64,000 nt of DNA. It comes from Ilyonectria destructans. Its lineage: Eukaryota; Ascomycota; Sordariomycetes; Hypocreales; Nectriaceae. The stretch covers positions 496,001 through 560,000 of the forward strand of contig JAHEWK010000021.1 of assembly GCA_020740775.1 (NCBI GenBank), written 5' to 3'. Numbering within the stretch: position 1 is the first letter of the stretch; every line of letters starts with the position of its first letter. This document shows positions 34,194 through 43,375 of the stretch, piece after piece. The position numbers were made by a program, and so were the translations under genes. The notes beneath the pieces were generated by a model. That model had not been told where the DNA came from, did no database searches, and saw only the letters and a list, made by a program, of their open reading frames with translations.

Positions 34194-34981
34194 TACTCAA
34201 TCAACGAGGCCATATCGAGACCTGTCGAATTGGGGAGATGAATCGAACGCGTGGTACTGGTACAGTACTGAGTAAACAAACAATTCCAAATGGAAGCAAG
34301 CTGCCGGCACTCCACGTGAGCCTTTCAGGGGCCAGCACCCATTGGCCCCACTCTTTTGGTGCCATCAGCCAGTTGCGCGTTCTTTCGCGGCTGGCCATAC
34401 AAAATTTGGACCAATCAGATCCCGAGAAACTTATTTATCCCTGTCTGCACCAAACCCTCACTATTCGGGAAAACTTATGACTTAATGTAGAGTCAGCCTT
34501 CGGCTGAAAGAGTCAGCCTTCGGCTGAATTAGGACTAGCGCCATATGTCACGTTACTTTTACGACTCCTGGAGTAAATAGCCTGAGGATTCTGTCAACCG
34601 TGCGCACTGCTCTGCGGTCGTTTTGTATGTGTTTTACGCGATTCTTCAAAATCGCGATTTTTCATATTCGTCGATTGCCACGTCAAAACAAGTTGTATTT
34701 GCTCATAACTTCAATCAATTGTGCACCAGGATATCCTCTATCTGTAAGTCTAAATACTTTTCAATCTCCGCAGATGTGTCTTGTGAAAAACGCTAATACG
34801 TGCTGAGTAGAACCGCAACGGAATCATCATCCAACCACCGTTCTCGCCTTGGAGGCTAAAAGAGCCCAGACAATCACTATCCAAGACCAGTTGAATGTCA
34901 CCGGATACCGTATAAAGGTTTTCTTGCTCAGGATTTGCGCCTCTATCGCGTTGCTGTGGTCGAGTCTTGTCCGCGTTACCC
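34194..34981. other. Spacer between Helitron and helicase genes
   Basis: Holds the two hairpins above. The minus strand 34750-35034 is open but overlaps the helicase start and is not recognised. The Helitron 5' end and the helicase promoter must both lie here. Confidence 0.4.
34489..34528. repeat. Tandem pair of short hairpins
   Basis: AGTCAGCCTTCGGCTGA occurs twice (34491-34507 and 34511-34527). Each unit folds as TCAGCC / GGCTGA around a TTC loop. It lies between the Helitron gene start and the helicase gene; the function is unknown. Confidence 0.7.
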
Positions 34982-36889
34982 ATGCGAAGTAGGACGAGCT
35001 TTCGAAGAGCGCGACGACAGATCGCAGACGGCATGAAAGATTTCGTTCATGATGCCCACAATACCGAGAGTATGCTGGCTATACAGGATCTGGTAGAGAG
35101 GGCCAAACACGAGCCAGAGGAAGTGCAGAAAGGTATTATCCGCGCAGGCCTGCAGTGTCATCTGTATCCATTCGAGCCTCGTCAGAAGCAGATAGATGCA
35201 ATATGGCATTTGGTATTCAAGAAGGACGACCTGCTCCTTACAGCCAAGACATCTTTCGGCAAGAGTGTCATATTCCAGGCAGCCCCGTTGTTTTGTCGCG
35301 GCGGCATCGGCCTAATCATCATCCCGTTAGATCGAATTGGACAGGAGCAGTGCATCAAGATCCAAAGGCTTCCTGGGGCGAGATCCGTGTTTATCAATGC
35401 CAGGACGGACAAGACTGATGCATTGGCCCAAGAGATTGAGACGGGTGTGTATACTCATCTCATTATGGGCCCAGAGATCGCAGCTGGTTGGTTTCGGTCA
35501 ATCGCAAGCAACCCGTCCTTCAAGAAGCGCGTCTCAGTTGTGGCTGTGGATGAACTCCACTTGGTGGCACTATGGGGAAGTGGTATCCGCCCACAGTATG
35601 CACAGCTCTCTCTCCTTCGTCGAAGATTAGGAGCGCGTATCCCTTGGTTTGGCTGTTCTGCCACTTTGGACCAGGGGACATTGGATACTGCGAGGAAAAT
35701 GACAGGCTTCCAAACCAGCTGCGAGTTTTTTCGAACTTCAGTCGACAGGCCGGAGATAAAGTTGCTCGTGGAGACTATCGAGCCACGAACGACCAAGCGG
35801 TTCACCAGCCTCTTCTTCGTCCTACAAGACGCCATAACGAATGGGTCGCCAACACCAGAGAAAATTCCGAAGACGGTAATTTTCATAGATTCACGACGCG
35901 ATATCCAAAAATGTGCAGAATGCTTGCGTGATTGGCTGCACAAACTATCGGCCGGGGCCATTAGAGACCGTGACTGCCGACAGATCATCGGAGTCTACCA
36001 CTCACACACCTCTCTGAATGATAAGAATGCCATATACGACGAGTTCTCTGAGGCAGATTCGAAGATTCGAATTATGGTGGCAACAGAATCATTGGGAACC
36101 GGAGTAGATCTCTCGGATGTCATACGAGTTGTCCAATATGGCTTCCCTCTGGAGCGGCTCTTGTGCGTCCTTATCCAACGGTTCGGTCGTGCAGCTAGAA
36201 TGAGTGGAATCAAGGGAGAGGCTATTTTCCTGGTCGAAAGCTGGGCTGTAGGTGACAGGATTGCATCGACAAGAGCGGTAATGATTCGCAGCAGTCAGAC
36301 GCCGTCGTCTTCGAGACGGTCTTCCGGCACAACCCGATTAGCTCGGTCATGCTCCGCTGAACTAGGAGTGGAGGGTGACATTCCAGACGATGAATCGGAT
36401 GTTGCTGTAAATGTCATTGACTATGACGTGCCAGAAGAGCAGCCCAGGCGTAAAACAGACAGAGAGCGCCGAACGGAGTTGTACAGTGACAGTCCGGCCC
36501 TGTTCAATCTTGTCAATCGATCCACATGCCTACGACGAGTTCTGATGGATTGGCTGCAAGAGAGTTTGTCAGACCCGGCATCCAAGTCACCTGCTCCTGA
36601 GCCGGACGAGTGTTGTAATGTTTGCAACCCCACCCTGACGCGAACGATGCCTTTCCCGTGGGATATTGCTCCTAGTCTTAGGAGGCCCCAGGCCGGGACG
36701 GCATCAGGTGCATTTTATGACCGCCTGATCCTCTGGGGAGACAACGTTGTCAATTCGGCACATCAGATGGTGAAGCCCGAGCTCTCCGTGCGGCTATTCA
36801 CGCAGAAGGGCGAGTGGATATCCATGTCGGCAAAGTATGCCTACATCCGCACGGCCGCTGAGTTGGAAGAATTTGCGAAGTCGACTTGG

Positions 36890-37053
36890 TGTGACGGGAC
36901 AAGAGCACGAACGAGGTCGAGTGCGACTTGGGTAAAATGATTGTTTACAAGGAGAGAAAGAGATTCCTAAGGAAAACTCTGACTTAAGCTATTTACACAA
37001 TATAAAATGAGACTATTCATAAAGTATGAAAGTCACGTGGTCGTTCCCTCACA
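36890..37053 (-). repeat. Chromovirus 3' LTR
   Basis: 164 bp, TGTGACGGG...CCCTCACA on the plus strand. Carries the same sequence as 42578-42741. Confidence 0.95.
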
Positions 37054-37065
37054 TATGGGCCCCCC

Positions 37066-40000
37066 TTACTCCATCGCTTCTGATTCTTCCACGTCCTGCT
37101 TAGCCTGGAGTCGAGCACTTTGCATTTCTTGTTTCGTTGGCCTGGGTTTGTTTTTGTGGCGCTTCTCGAACTCTTTGATGGCTATGTGAGCGTTGACGAC
37201 GTTGTGCAGTGGCTCCCATGTTGCTTCCTCGAGGTCAAAGCCTCTCCATAGTATATGGTACTGGAAGCCCTTCTGTTTTGTGCGTTTCGAGTCCAGTATT
37301 GCTTCAATCGCCCAGAGTTTCTCCCCTTTTGCATCTAGCGTGATTGGTGGGGGTGGTGGGTTGTATTGGCCGGGGAGTGGGTCGTTTGGTGATGGTCGCA
37401 GGAGGTTGGTATGGAATGAATTGTGAATTGGATCTAATTCGTGTGGCAATTTTAGTTGGTAGGAGTGCGCGTTGAGTACGCGCTCGATTCGAAAAGGGCC
37501 AATGAACTTGTGATCCAGTTTGGGAATGGGTCTGGCTGAGTTGATATTGCGTGTGCTAAGTAGCACCATGTCTCCAACCCGATACGCCGGCGCTGGTGAT
37601 CTATTTGCGTTGGCGAATTGCTCTTGTGAGGCTTGAGCTGAGAGCAGGTTTGTCCGGAGTAGATCAGTGATCTCTTGCATCTTGGCGGCGAAGTTGTTGC
37701 CCTCGTTGCAGCGTTCTGCGAGGTCTTTGGATGCTGCGCGTGGTATTGCTCGAGGGGGGCCAAAGCTCATTCGAGGGTGGTAGCCTGTGTTCGCAAAGAA
37801 TGGGGACATTCCCGTTGAGTCGTTGACAACATTACGGGCTGCGAATTCGGCCAATGGGAGCCACTCGTCCCAATCGTCCTGAGCGAAGCTGACGTACTGG
37901 CGGAGGTATTGCTCAAGGAATGAGTTAGCAATTTCCGTCTGGCCGTCGGTTTCCGGGTGATAGGCTGTAGAAAGGCTAATGTTGGTCTGTAAACGGTGGC
38001 ACACTGCTTTCCAGAATTCCGAGACAAAGAGTGGTCCTCTATCGGAGACAATTGAGTCAGGTAGTCCATGGAGTTTCCACACGTCTCGTACGAAGAGCAT
38101 TGCCAAGTCGTGTGCTTTCATGTCGGTCCTGCAAGGCGTGAAATGCCTGTCCTTTGACAGCCTATCAACTACGACCATGATTGCGTTGAATCCACGGGCC
38201 GTATGTTGAAAGGGGCCAATGAAGTCAACAGACAGGTCTTTCCATCTTTGCAGGGGAATTGGGAGAGGTTTCAGCGTCCCCTGATACCGCAACTGGGAGT
38301 TCTTGTTTCTCAGACATCCGTGGCAATTGCGTGTGAATTGTTTCGTATCGGCGCTAAGTCTTGGCCACCAATAGGAGCGTGAGATGAGTTCGTATAGCTT
38401 GTTTTTTCCGGGGTGGCCTGATTCGACGCTGTCGTGAGCGAGTTGGGTGAGAAGAGTCCGTAGTTCGCCTTCGGGTACGTATAGTCTGTCTCGGAAATAT
38501 AATCGGCCTTCATGTATCGCGCATTCCGATAGGGAAACTTCCTTTGAGTGAGGGATGCCGTGAGGTTTGAGCATCTCGTCCCTGATTCTCATCCACCATT
38601 CGTCATCTTCGTAACCCTTGTTGAGGAGTCTCGTGATCTTGTGGTCGATTGGTTCTGGTTGAATTTCGTCGAGAATAGCGGGGCAGAGCGCAATATCTTG
38701 TTCCCAGCACAGGTTTGCAAAGAGCTCTGAGAGCTCGGGGTCAAGCTTCATTTGATCTTGTACGGAACGGTCGATGTTGTGAGGTTTAAGCAAGGATTGT
38801 TGTTGGTACTGGATGCGGTCGTCATTTTCGTCTTTGGGTAAGTCTTGCGATCTCCGTGTAAGTGAGTCAGGTTTTCCGTTGTCTTTCCCTGGTATCGATT
38901 TGATAGCGAATTGAAACTGCGACAGGAATTCGCTCCACCTGACTTGACGTCTTGAAAGTTGCTTGGTCGTCATGAAATATCGAAGGTTGGCATGGTCGGT
39001 AATAACTGTAATCGGGTGGTGTGCGCCCTGAAGTTCGGGTCTCCAGCATTCAAAGCAGCGTACAATAGCTAAAAGTTCTTTGTCGTAGATCTCGTAGTTG
39101 CATTCGGCGGGGTCGTATTTCTTGGACATGAAAGCCACTGGGTGCAGTACTCCCTGGTCGTCTTCCTGGGAAAGGATGCCAGAGGACACGAAATCGGAGG
39201 CGTCGCATTCTACAAACACTTCTCTTGTGGGGTCAAAGTGTCTGAGGATTGGGGCTGAAGTGAAACTGTCTTTGAGCATATCGAATGCCTCCTGGCAAGA
39301 CCGAGTCCAGTTCCACTTGGCGAGCTTCCGCGTCAAGGCAACAAGTGGTTGTACGATGCGTGAAAATCCTTTGATGAATCGTCTGTAAAAATTTGAGAAA
39401 CCTAAGAAGGCCTGGACATCTTTAACGTTGATGGGGGCTTCCCAGTTAACGAGACAGTCGACTTTTTCTGGGTCCATTTGCACTCCAGTGGTTGAGATAA
39501 TCATGCCCAGGTATTTCACTTCGGTGGTCTCGAATTCGCATTTCTTGACGTCAAGTTGTAGGCCTGCAGCTTCGAGTGCTTGAAGTACTGATTTGACGTG
39601 GAGTCTGTGGGAGGCGAGGTCATTCGAATAGATGAGAATGTCGTCAATGTAGGCGGTGCAATATCTGTCCAGGAACGGGCGTAAGACTTCGTTGATTCGA
39701 GCTTGAAAAGTAGCTGGGGCGTTTGATAGTCCAAAAGGCATCACCATGCTCTCGAAGAGGCCGTATCTTGTGTTGAATGCCGTCATCCACTCCTGACCCT
39801 CCTTGATGCGTATTCGATTAAACGCTGCGATGACATCGAGTTTGGTGAAATATTTGGCTTGGCTTAGCTGGGAAAGGGTCTCCTGGATTAGTGGCAGTGG
39901 GTATCGGTTCTTGATGGTTATGGCATTAAGCGCTCGGTAGTCCACGCAAAAGCGAAGGCCCCCTCCTGGTTTCTTCGCAAATAACACTGGCGAGGCTGCT

Positions 40001-41154
40001 GGTGAGGTGCTAGCGCGTATAAAACCCTTGTCAAGATTTTCCTGGAGGAATTTCCGGAGGACGACAAGTTCATCTTCGGACATCCCGTAGAGAGGTCCAT
40101 GGGGTGGGGTTGTGCCAGGTTGAAGTTCGATTTCGTGGTCGCAGTCTCGGTGGGGGGGAAGTTTATCTGCCTCTGATCGGTCAAAGACTTTGAGGAATTC
40201 GTGGTAGTGACGGGGAACTTTTGTTGTAGGATCGATGAAGGTTTTTGGTTCAAGAGCTTTGCGTATATCTTCGAGTGATGCTCCTGACAGGTACATGTCG
40301 GCAGCCATTTGTCGGGTGCGTCGGTTCTGGCATTGAGGGGGAGAGTGGTTATCTTGAAATCGGAGCTCTCGCTCCATCTTTTGTGTGTTGCTGAGTGCGG
40401 AATCGAATCGGGGTGTTCTGGCTTCTGCAAATGTGGACACTTCGGTGATTACACCGAGTTCCGCCAGTCTTCTGTCTATATCGTAAAGCGACAGTGAGAA
40501 TATAGCCACATCACGCTTTTCAGCTAAGAAATGAAACGCGGCTGCGCCAATTCTCCGGGGAAGTGATGGACGTGGAAGCGTTGACGTAGTAGCTGAAATT
40601 GACAAGGGGCGGGCTCCAGGAACTGGCAATTGGAGACATCCTTTTGCCAAACAGTACGTTCGGCAGTGATCGGACTTGAATGTCACGATATTCTCGCTCC
40701 AATTCACGTGAGGGTTGTGATCGGTCAGCCAGGGCTTTCCGAGGGTGATGTCGTACTTCCCGAGCTTCGTCACGTAGAAGAGCATCTTTTCCTTATGCCC
40801 TTTGATCTCCATGTCAAGTTTCGCCACGTGAGTGATATCGCCAGCTGAGGAAGGTCTTCCATCGACCACATTCAGCCTGCGACGAGTTCGTAGTTTGTAT
40901 AGTGTGAAATTGTTTGTGTGCGCAAAAGACTCGTCTATAAATCCCTTTCCGGTAGCACCGGAGTCAAGCATGGAGTTGGTTTTGATTGAGCTTGCATTAT
41001 TGTCTTCAGTTAGAGTGCATGGTAATAGCAAGTGAGCTTGGTTGGTGTCCAGAGAAGAGAGCTGTAGGTCGGCCTTTTTCTTGCGTCTCCTGCGGCGACT
41101 TCCGTCGGAGACTACGCTTTTTTCTCCTTGTTGTTCCAGGGGGCCGTGGGGCAA
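37066..41154 (-). CDS. Chromovirus Pol (protease, RT, RNase H, integrase, chromodomain)
   Basis: 1362 residues without lesion. Aspartic protease NSMLDSGATGKGFID near residue 64. Reverse transcriptase DYRALNAITIKNRYPLP, MPFGLSNAPATFQ and the catalytic YIDDILIYS. RNase H with VFVECDASDFVSSG. Integrase zinc region (HDSVESGHPG...C..C), core acids in LSVDFIGPF and SDRGPLFVSEFW, and TAYHPETDGQTE. The C-terminal chromodomain (FQYHILWRGFDLEEATWEPL) is the module that directs chromoviruses to marked chromatin. The frame overlaps the end of gag by 43 bp in the -1 phase, so Pol is probably made as a Gag-Pol frameshift product. Confidence 0.95.
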   Translation of the reverse strand: MPHGPLEQQGEKSVVSDGSRRRRRKKKADLQLSSLDTNQAHLLLPCTLTEDNNASSIKTNSMLDSGATGKGFIDESFAHTNNFTLYKLRTRRRLNVVDGRPSSAGDITHVAKLDMEIKGHKEKMLFYVTKLGKYDITLGKPWLTDHNPHVNWSENIVTFKSDHCRTYCLAKGCLQLPVPGARPLSISATTSTLPRPSLPRRIGAAAFHFLAEKRDVAIFSLSLYDIDRRLAELGVITEVSTFAEARTPRFDSALSNTQKMERELRFQDNHSPPQCQNRRTRQMAADMYLSGASLEDIRKALEPKTFIDPTTKVPRHYHEFLKVFDRSEADKLPPHRDCDHEIELQPGTTPPHGPLYGMSEDELVVLRKFLQENLDKGFIRASTSPAASPVLFAKKPGGGLRFCVDYRALNAITIKNRYPLPLIQETLSQLSQAKYFTKLDVIAAFNRIRIKEGQEWMTAFNTRYGLFESMVMPFGLSNAPATFQARINEVLRPFLDRYCTAYIDDILIYSNDLASHRLHVKSVLQALEAAGLQLDVKKCEFETTEVKYLGMIISTTGVQMDPEKVDCLVNWEAPINVKDVQAFLGFSNFYRRFIKGFSRIVQPLVALTRKLAKWNWTRSCQEAFDMLKDSFTSAPILRHFDPTREVFVECDASDFVSSGILSQEDDQGVLHPVAFMSKKYDPAECNYEIYDKELLAIVRCFECWRPELQGAHHPITVITDHANLRYFMTTKQLSRRQVRWSEFLSQFQFAIKSIPGKDNGKPDSLTRRSQDLPKDENDDRIQYQQQSLLKPHNIDRSVQDQMKLDPELSELFANLCWEQDIALCPAILDEIQPEPIDHKITRLLNKGYEDDEWWMRIRDEMLKPHGIPHSKEVSLSECAIHEGRLYFRDRLYVPEGELRTLLTQLAHDSVESGHPGKNKLYELISRSYWWPRLSADTKQFTRNCHGCLRNKNSQLRYQGTLKPLPIPLQRWKDLSVDFIGPFQHTARGFNAIMVVVDRLSKDRHFTPCRTDMKAHDLAMLFVRDVWKLHGLPDSIVSDRGPLFVSEFWKAVCHRLQTNISLSTAYHPETDGQTEIANSFLEQYLRQYVSFAQDDWDEWLPLAEFAARNVVNDSTGMSPFFANTGYHPRMSFGPPRAIPRAASKDLAERCNEGNNFAAKMQEITDLLRTNLLSAQASQEQFANANRSPAPAYRVGDMVLLSTRNINSARPIPKLDHKFIGPFRIERVLNAHSYQLKLPHELDPIHNSFHTNLLRPSPNDPLPGQYNPPPPPITLDAKGEKLWAIEAILDSKRTKQKGFQYHILWRGFDLEEATWEPLHNVVNAHIAIKEFEKRHKNKPRPTKQEMQSARLQAKQDVEESEAME
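41112..41128 (-). promoter_or_regulatory. Probable -1 ribosomal frameshift site between gag and pol
   Basis: On the coding strand GAG AAA AAA GCG TAG ends gag. Moving back one base on the A6 run (plus-strand T6 at 41118-41123) puts the ribosome in the pol frame (AGC GTA GTC). Slippage on six A is known from other retroelements; the exact site here is inferred. Confidence 0.6.
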
Positions 41155-42266
41155 ACGTGGGGTTTATGGTCTGGGGAATTGCACCAGTTGCAGAGTCCGT
41201 GGGCGGTGCAATAGGCTTTGCGTGCTTCTTTTTCTTCCAAGGTTCGGGGTTTACGCCCAGAAGCCACGTCTTTGGCCCCCCAGGAAGCGGCGCTCAAATC
41301 CATGGCGTCTCCTCCGTGCGTGGTTGTCGGGGTTTGGGATCCAGATGCGGTGGAGACCGTGCTAGTAGAGGTATTGTTGTTGTTGCTGGGCTTCTTCTTA
41401 TAATAGTCACCATTGAGCTGGCGACATTCGCTGTCGCATTGCCTGACGAGTTCGATGAATTCCGCTAAAGTGGTAGGCGTAGATTTCAGGACCACAAGTC
41501 TCCATGTGATATCGGGGTGGAGAGCACGCTTCAAGTGGGAGATCAAGGATTTGTCTTCGAATTCGGTGAGCTTGGCGACGGCGATCCAGTTAGGCAGGAA
41601 GCTTGCGAGTGGCTTATGGCCTTGTTTCATGTCGTATATCTCCTTTTGTGCAGTGGCGGCCGGGTCAACATCACCGTAAACTGTTTTCAAGGTGGTGATA
41701 ATAGCTTCGACGTTCGTAAACTTGACTATTCCGTGTGATACATTGTAGCTGACTTGGGCGTGAGCGTCTCCACTAAGGCATGAAATGACGAACCCCATTC
41801 TTTCTGTTTCGTCTGTCCACCAGTCTCTGTTCATGTGTAATTTGAGCTCGAGTTTTTGTAAGAATTCCGGCAATTCTTTCGGGTTGTCTCCATTGAATGG
41901 ATCTGGTTTTGGGTGTTCGGCGGAGCGTTGGCGATGGCTTCCTCCTGTGGCAGCTATTGCCTTGTATGCCTCTATTTGTCCTGCCATGTGGGAGATTGTA
42001 TCGTCTTTGTCGTTCGATTCCATGAGGGAGTTGCTTAGGCGAGTTTGGAGGTCCTCTACTTCTGTACTTGTCTTCGCGGCCGAGGCACGTAGAGAATCGA
42101 TTACTGCTTGCATACTGTAGGCGGCGTTGCATACGAGGAAGACTTCTTTCATGAGACCGGTTGGGTTGGCTGTGAAGGCATTTCGGAACGTTTCCTCAGT
42201 GTTGCTGGCGCTGAGGAGGGGGCAGGGAGGCACTCGATCGATGGGAGTGGGGGCAGTGTTAACCAT
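41112..42266 (-). CDS. Chromovirus Gag
   Basis: The start chosen is MVNTAPTPIDRVPPCPLL at 42266, the first good ATG after the leader; the frame is also open upstream through the minisatellite. 384 residues. A capsid-like region contains FNGDNPKELPEFLQKLELKL and the conserved retrotransposon-gag helices (WIAVAKLTEFEDKSLISHLKRALH). A low-complexity Asn/Thr stretch follows, then a zinc knuckle CNWCNSPDHKPHVC (CX2CX4HX4C) near the end. It forms particles and packages RNA. The last codons include an A6 run just before the TAG, where the ribosome can slip into pol. Confidence 0.93.
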   Translation of the reverse strand: MVNTAPTPIDRVPPCPLLSASNTEETFRNAFTANPTGLMKEVFLVCNAAYSMQAVIDSLRASAAKTSTEVEDLQTRLSNSLMESNDKDDTISHMAGQIEAYKAIAATGGSHRQRSAEHPKPDPFNGDNPKELPEFLQKLELKLHMNRDWWTDETERMGFVISCLSGDAHAQVSYNVSHGIVKFTNVEAIITTLKTVYGDVDPAATAQKEIYDMKQGHKPLASFLPNWIAVAKLTEFEDKSLISHLKRALHPDITWRLVVLKSTPTTLAEFIELVRQCDSECRQLNGDYYKKKPSNNNNTSTSTVSTASGSQTPTTTHGGDAMDLSAASWGAKDVASGRKPRTLEEKEARKAYCTAHGLCNWCNSPDHKPHVCPTAPWNNKEKKA

Positions 42267-42577
42267 GGCGTTATTGACTTGACGGTGGCGGCTATGGTGT
42301 AGGTGGAGTTGTTTGGTTAGTTTGGTTGGTTTGATTGGTTTGGGTTGGTTTGGGTTGGTTTTGGGTTGGTTTGGGTTGGTTTGGGTTCGTTGGTTTGGGT
42401 TCGTTGGTTTGATTTCGTTGATTTGGTTTCGTCGGTTTGGCGGAGGGAGAGAGGTGAAAACTCTGCTTGCAGGGGTGTTGGTGTGAGGTTTTGCTACAGT
42501 GGTGATGTTTGGAGGGGAACTGGCGCTATTCACGTCGAGGACAGTGATGTGCCGTATCGTGGTACTGGTAAACAATA

Positions 42578-42741
42578 TGTGACGGGACAAGAGCACGAAC
42601 GAGGTCGAGTGCGACTTGGGTAAAATGATTGTTTACAAGGAGAGAAAGAGATTCCTAAGGAAAACTCTGACTTAAGCTATTTACACAATATAAAATGAGA
42701 CTATTCATAAAGTATGAAAGTCACGTGGTCGTTCCCTCACA
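42578..42741 (-). repeat. Chromovirus 5' LTR
   Basis: 164 bp, followed immediately by the second copy of the CTTGG target duplication. Confidence 0.95.
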
Positions 42742-43375
42742 CTTGGCTGAAAGAGCATTCCGATGAACTCTTTAAAGAGTTCAATGATATCAAATCCTAT
42801 GTAGTGAGGAACTGGCCCGGAGGTAGCAGGCTAGGATCCGCTGCTGCAGCTCAAGTTCCAATCCATCGGGCGTCGTTGGAAGGACGAGCTCGTCTCGCTC
42901 CGGAACGGCAGATGTCTCGCAAGAGAAGAGCGTCTGTCGATGTCGAAGCGGAGACTCAGAAGGCTCTTGATCAGGAACAGAGAGCGTCATTTTTGCGTGG
43001 GCGAGAAGAGTACGCTTCCTCACTAGAGCGAATAATTGCCAGAGCCAGAGAGACGCCAGCCTTGTGCTCTCCTAATCCGTCTACCCCACGAATCCCCCCG
43101 GTACCAGCCAACTCGCCGTTCACATCTATCGGCGGGTCGATAGCACCGACAAGGGAGGGTTCTTCCTCGGCCATATCTGCTGTTTTCGAGAATGAGGTGC
43201 CCAGCGTAGTCGACGGCAATCGGTTGTCGAAACGCCCCGCATCGAGTCGAGGGGAAGGGGGAATGACAAAAAGGGTCGTCCTCGGCGTTCTGGATCCTAA
43301 TGCAAGGCGAAGCCCTCGCAGTGAGAAAGGGAAGAATAGTCGTTATGACCACGAAGAGTGGATATTATAAATGGG

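Larger units (their letters stand above)
36890..42741 (-). mobile_element. Full-length Ty3/Gypsy chromovirus inside the helicase gene
   Basis: 5852 bp with 164-bp LTRs at both ends that show no difference by eye. The 5-bp duplication CTTGG is exact (36885-36889 and 42742-42746). In element orientation the order is LTR, leader with an AACCAAACC minisatellite, gag, pol, purine tract (AAGGGGGGCCC, reverse strand about 37054-37068), LTR. Integrase follows RT/RNase H, and a chromodomain ends Pol. The leader shows no obvious TGG-starting tRNA primer site, so priming may be unusual. Confidence 0.96.
34982..43370 (+). pseudogene. RecQ-like superfamily 2 helicase, split by a retrotransposon
   Basis: The gene lies in two pieces, 34982-36889 (636 codons) and 42747-43370 (208 codons with stop), which join in frame to an 843-residue protein once the retrotransposon and one copy of its CTTGG duplication are removed. 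The join falls at KSTW/LKEHSDELF. Motifs: I (TAKTSFGKS), II (AVDELHLVALWG, a DExH box), III (GCSATL), V (ATESLGTGVDLSD), VI (QRFGRAAR). A Cys cluster (CCNVCNP) lies near residue 550, and a basic, low-complexity tail follows. It resembles the fungal RecQ-type helicases that are often subtelomeric or in transposon-rich DNA. The start ATG at 34982 is the first in frame; an upstream exon is possible. No other lesion is seen, so the insertion is probably what inactivated it. Its stop lies 5 bp from the stop of the DUF6589-type gene on the other strand. Confidence 0.88.

Noticed and set aside
34750..35034. 94-residue minus-strand protein
   Set aside because: It overlaps the helicase start on the other strand and shows no recognisable domain, although its composition is not implausible.
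34982..43370. Retrotransposon as a large intron of the helicase gene
   Set aside because: The 5-bp duplication and complete LTR element explain the interruption; no splice sites would restore the frame better than simple removal.
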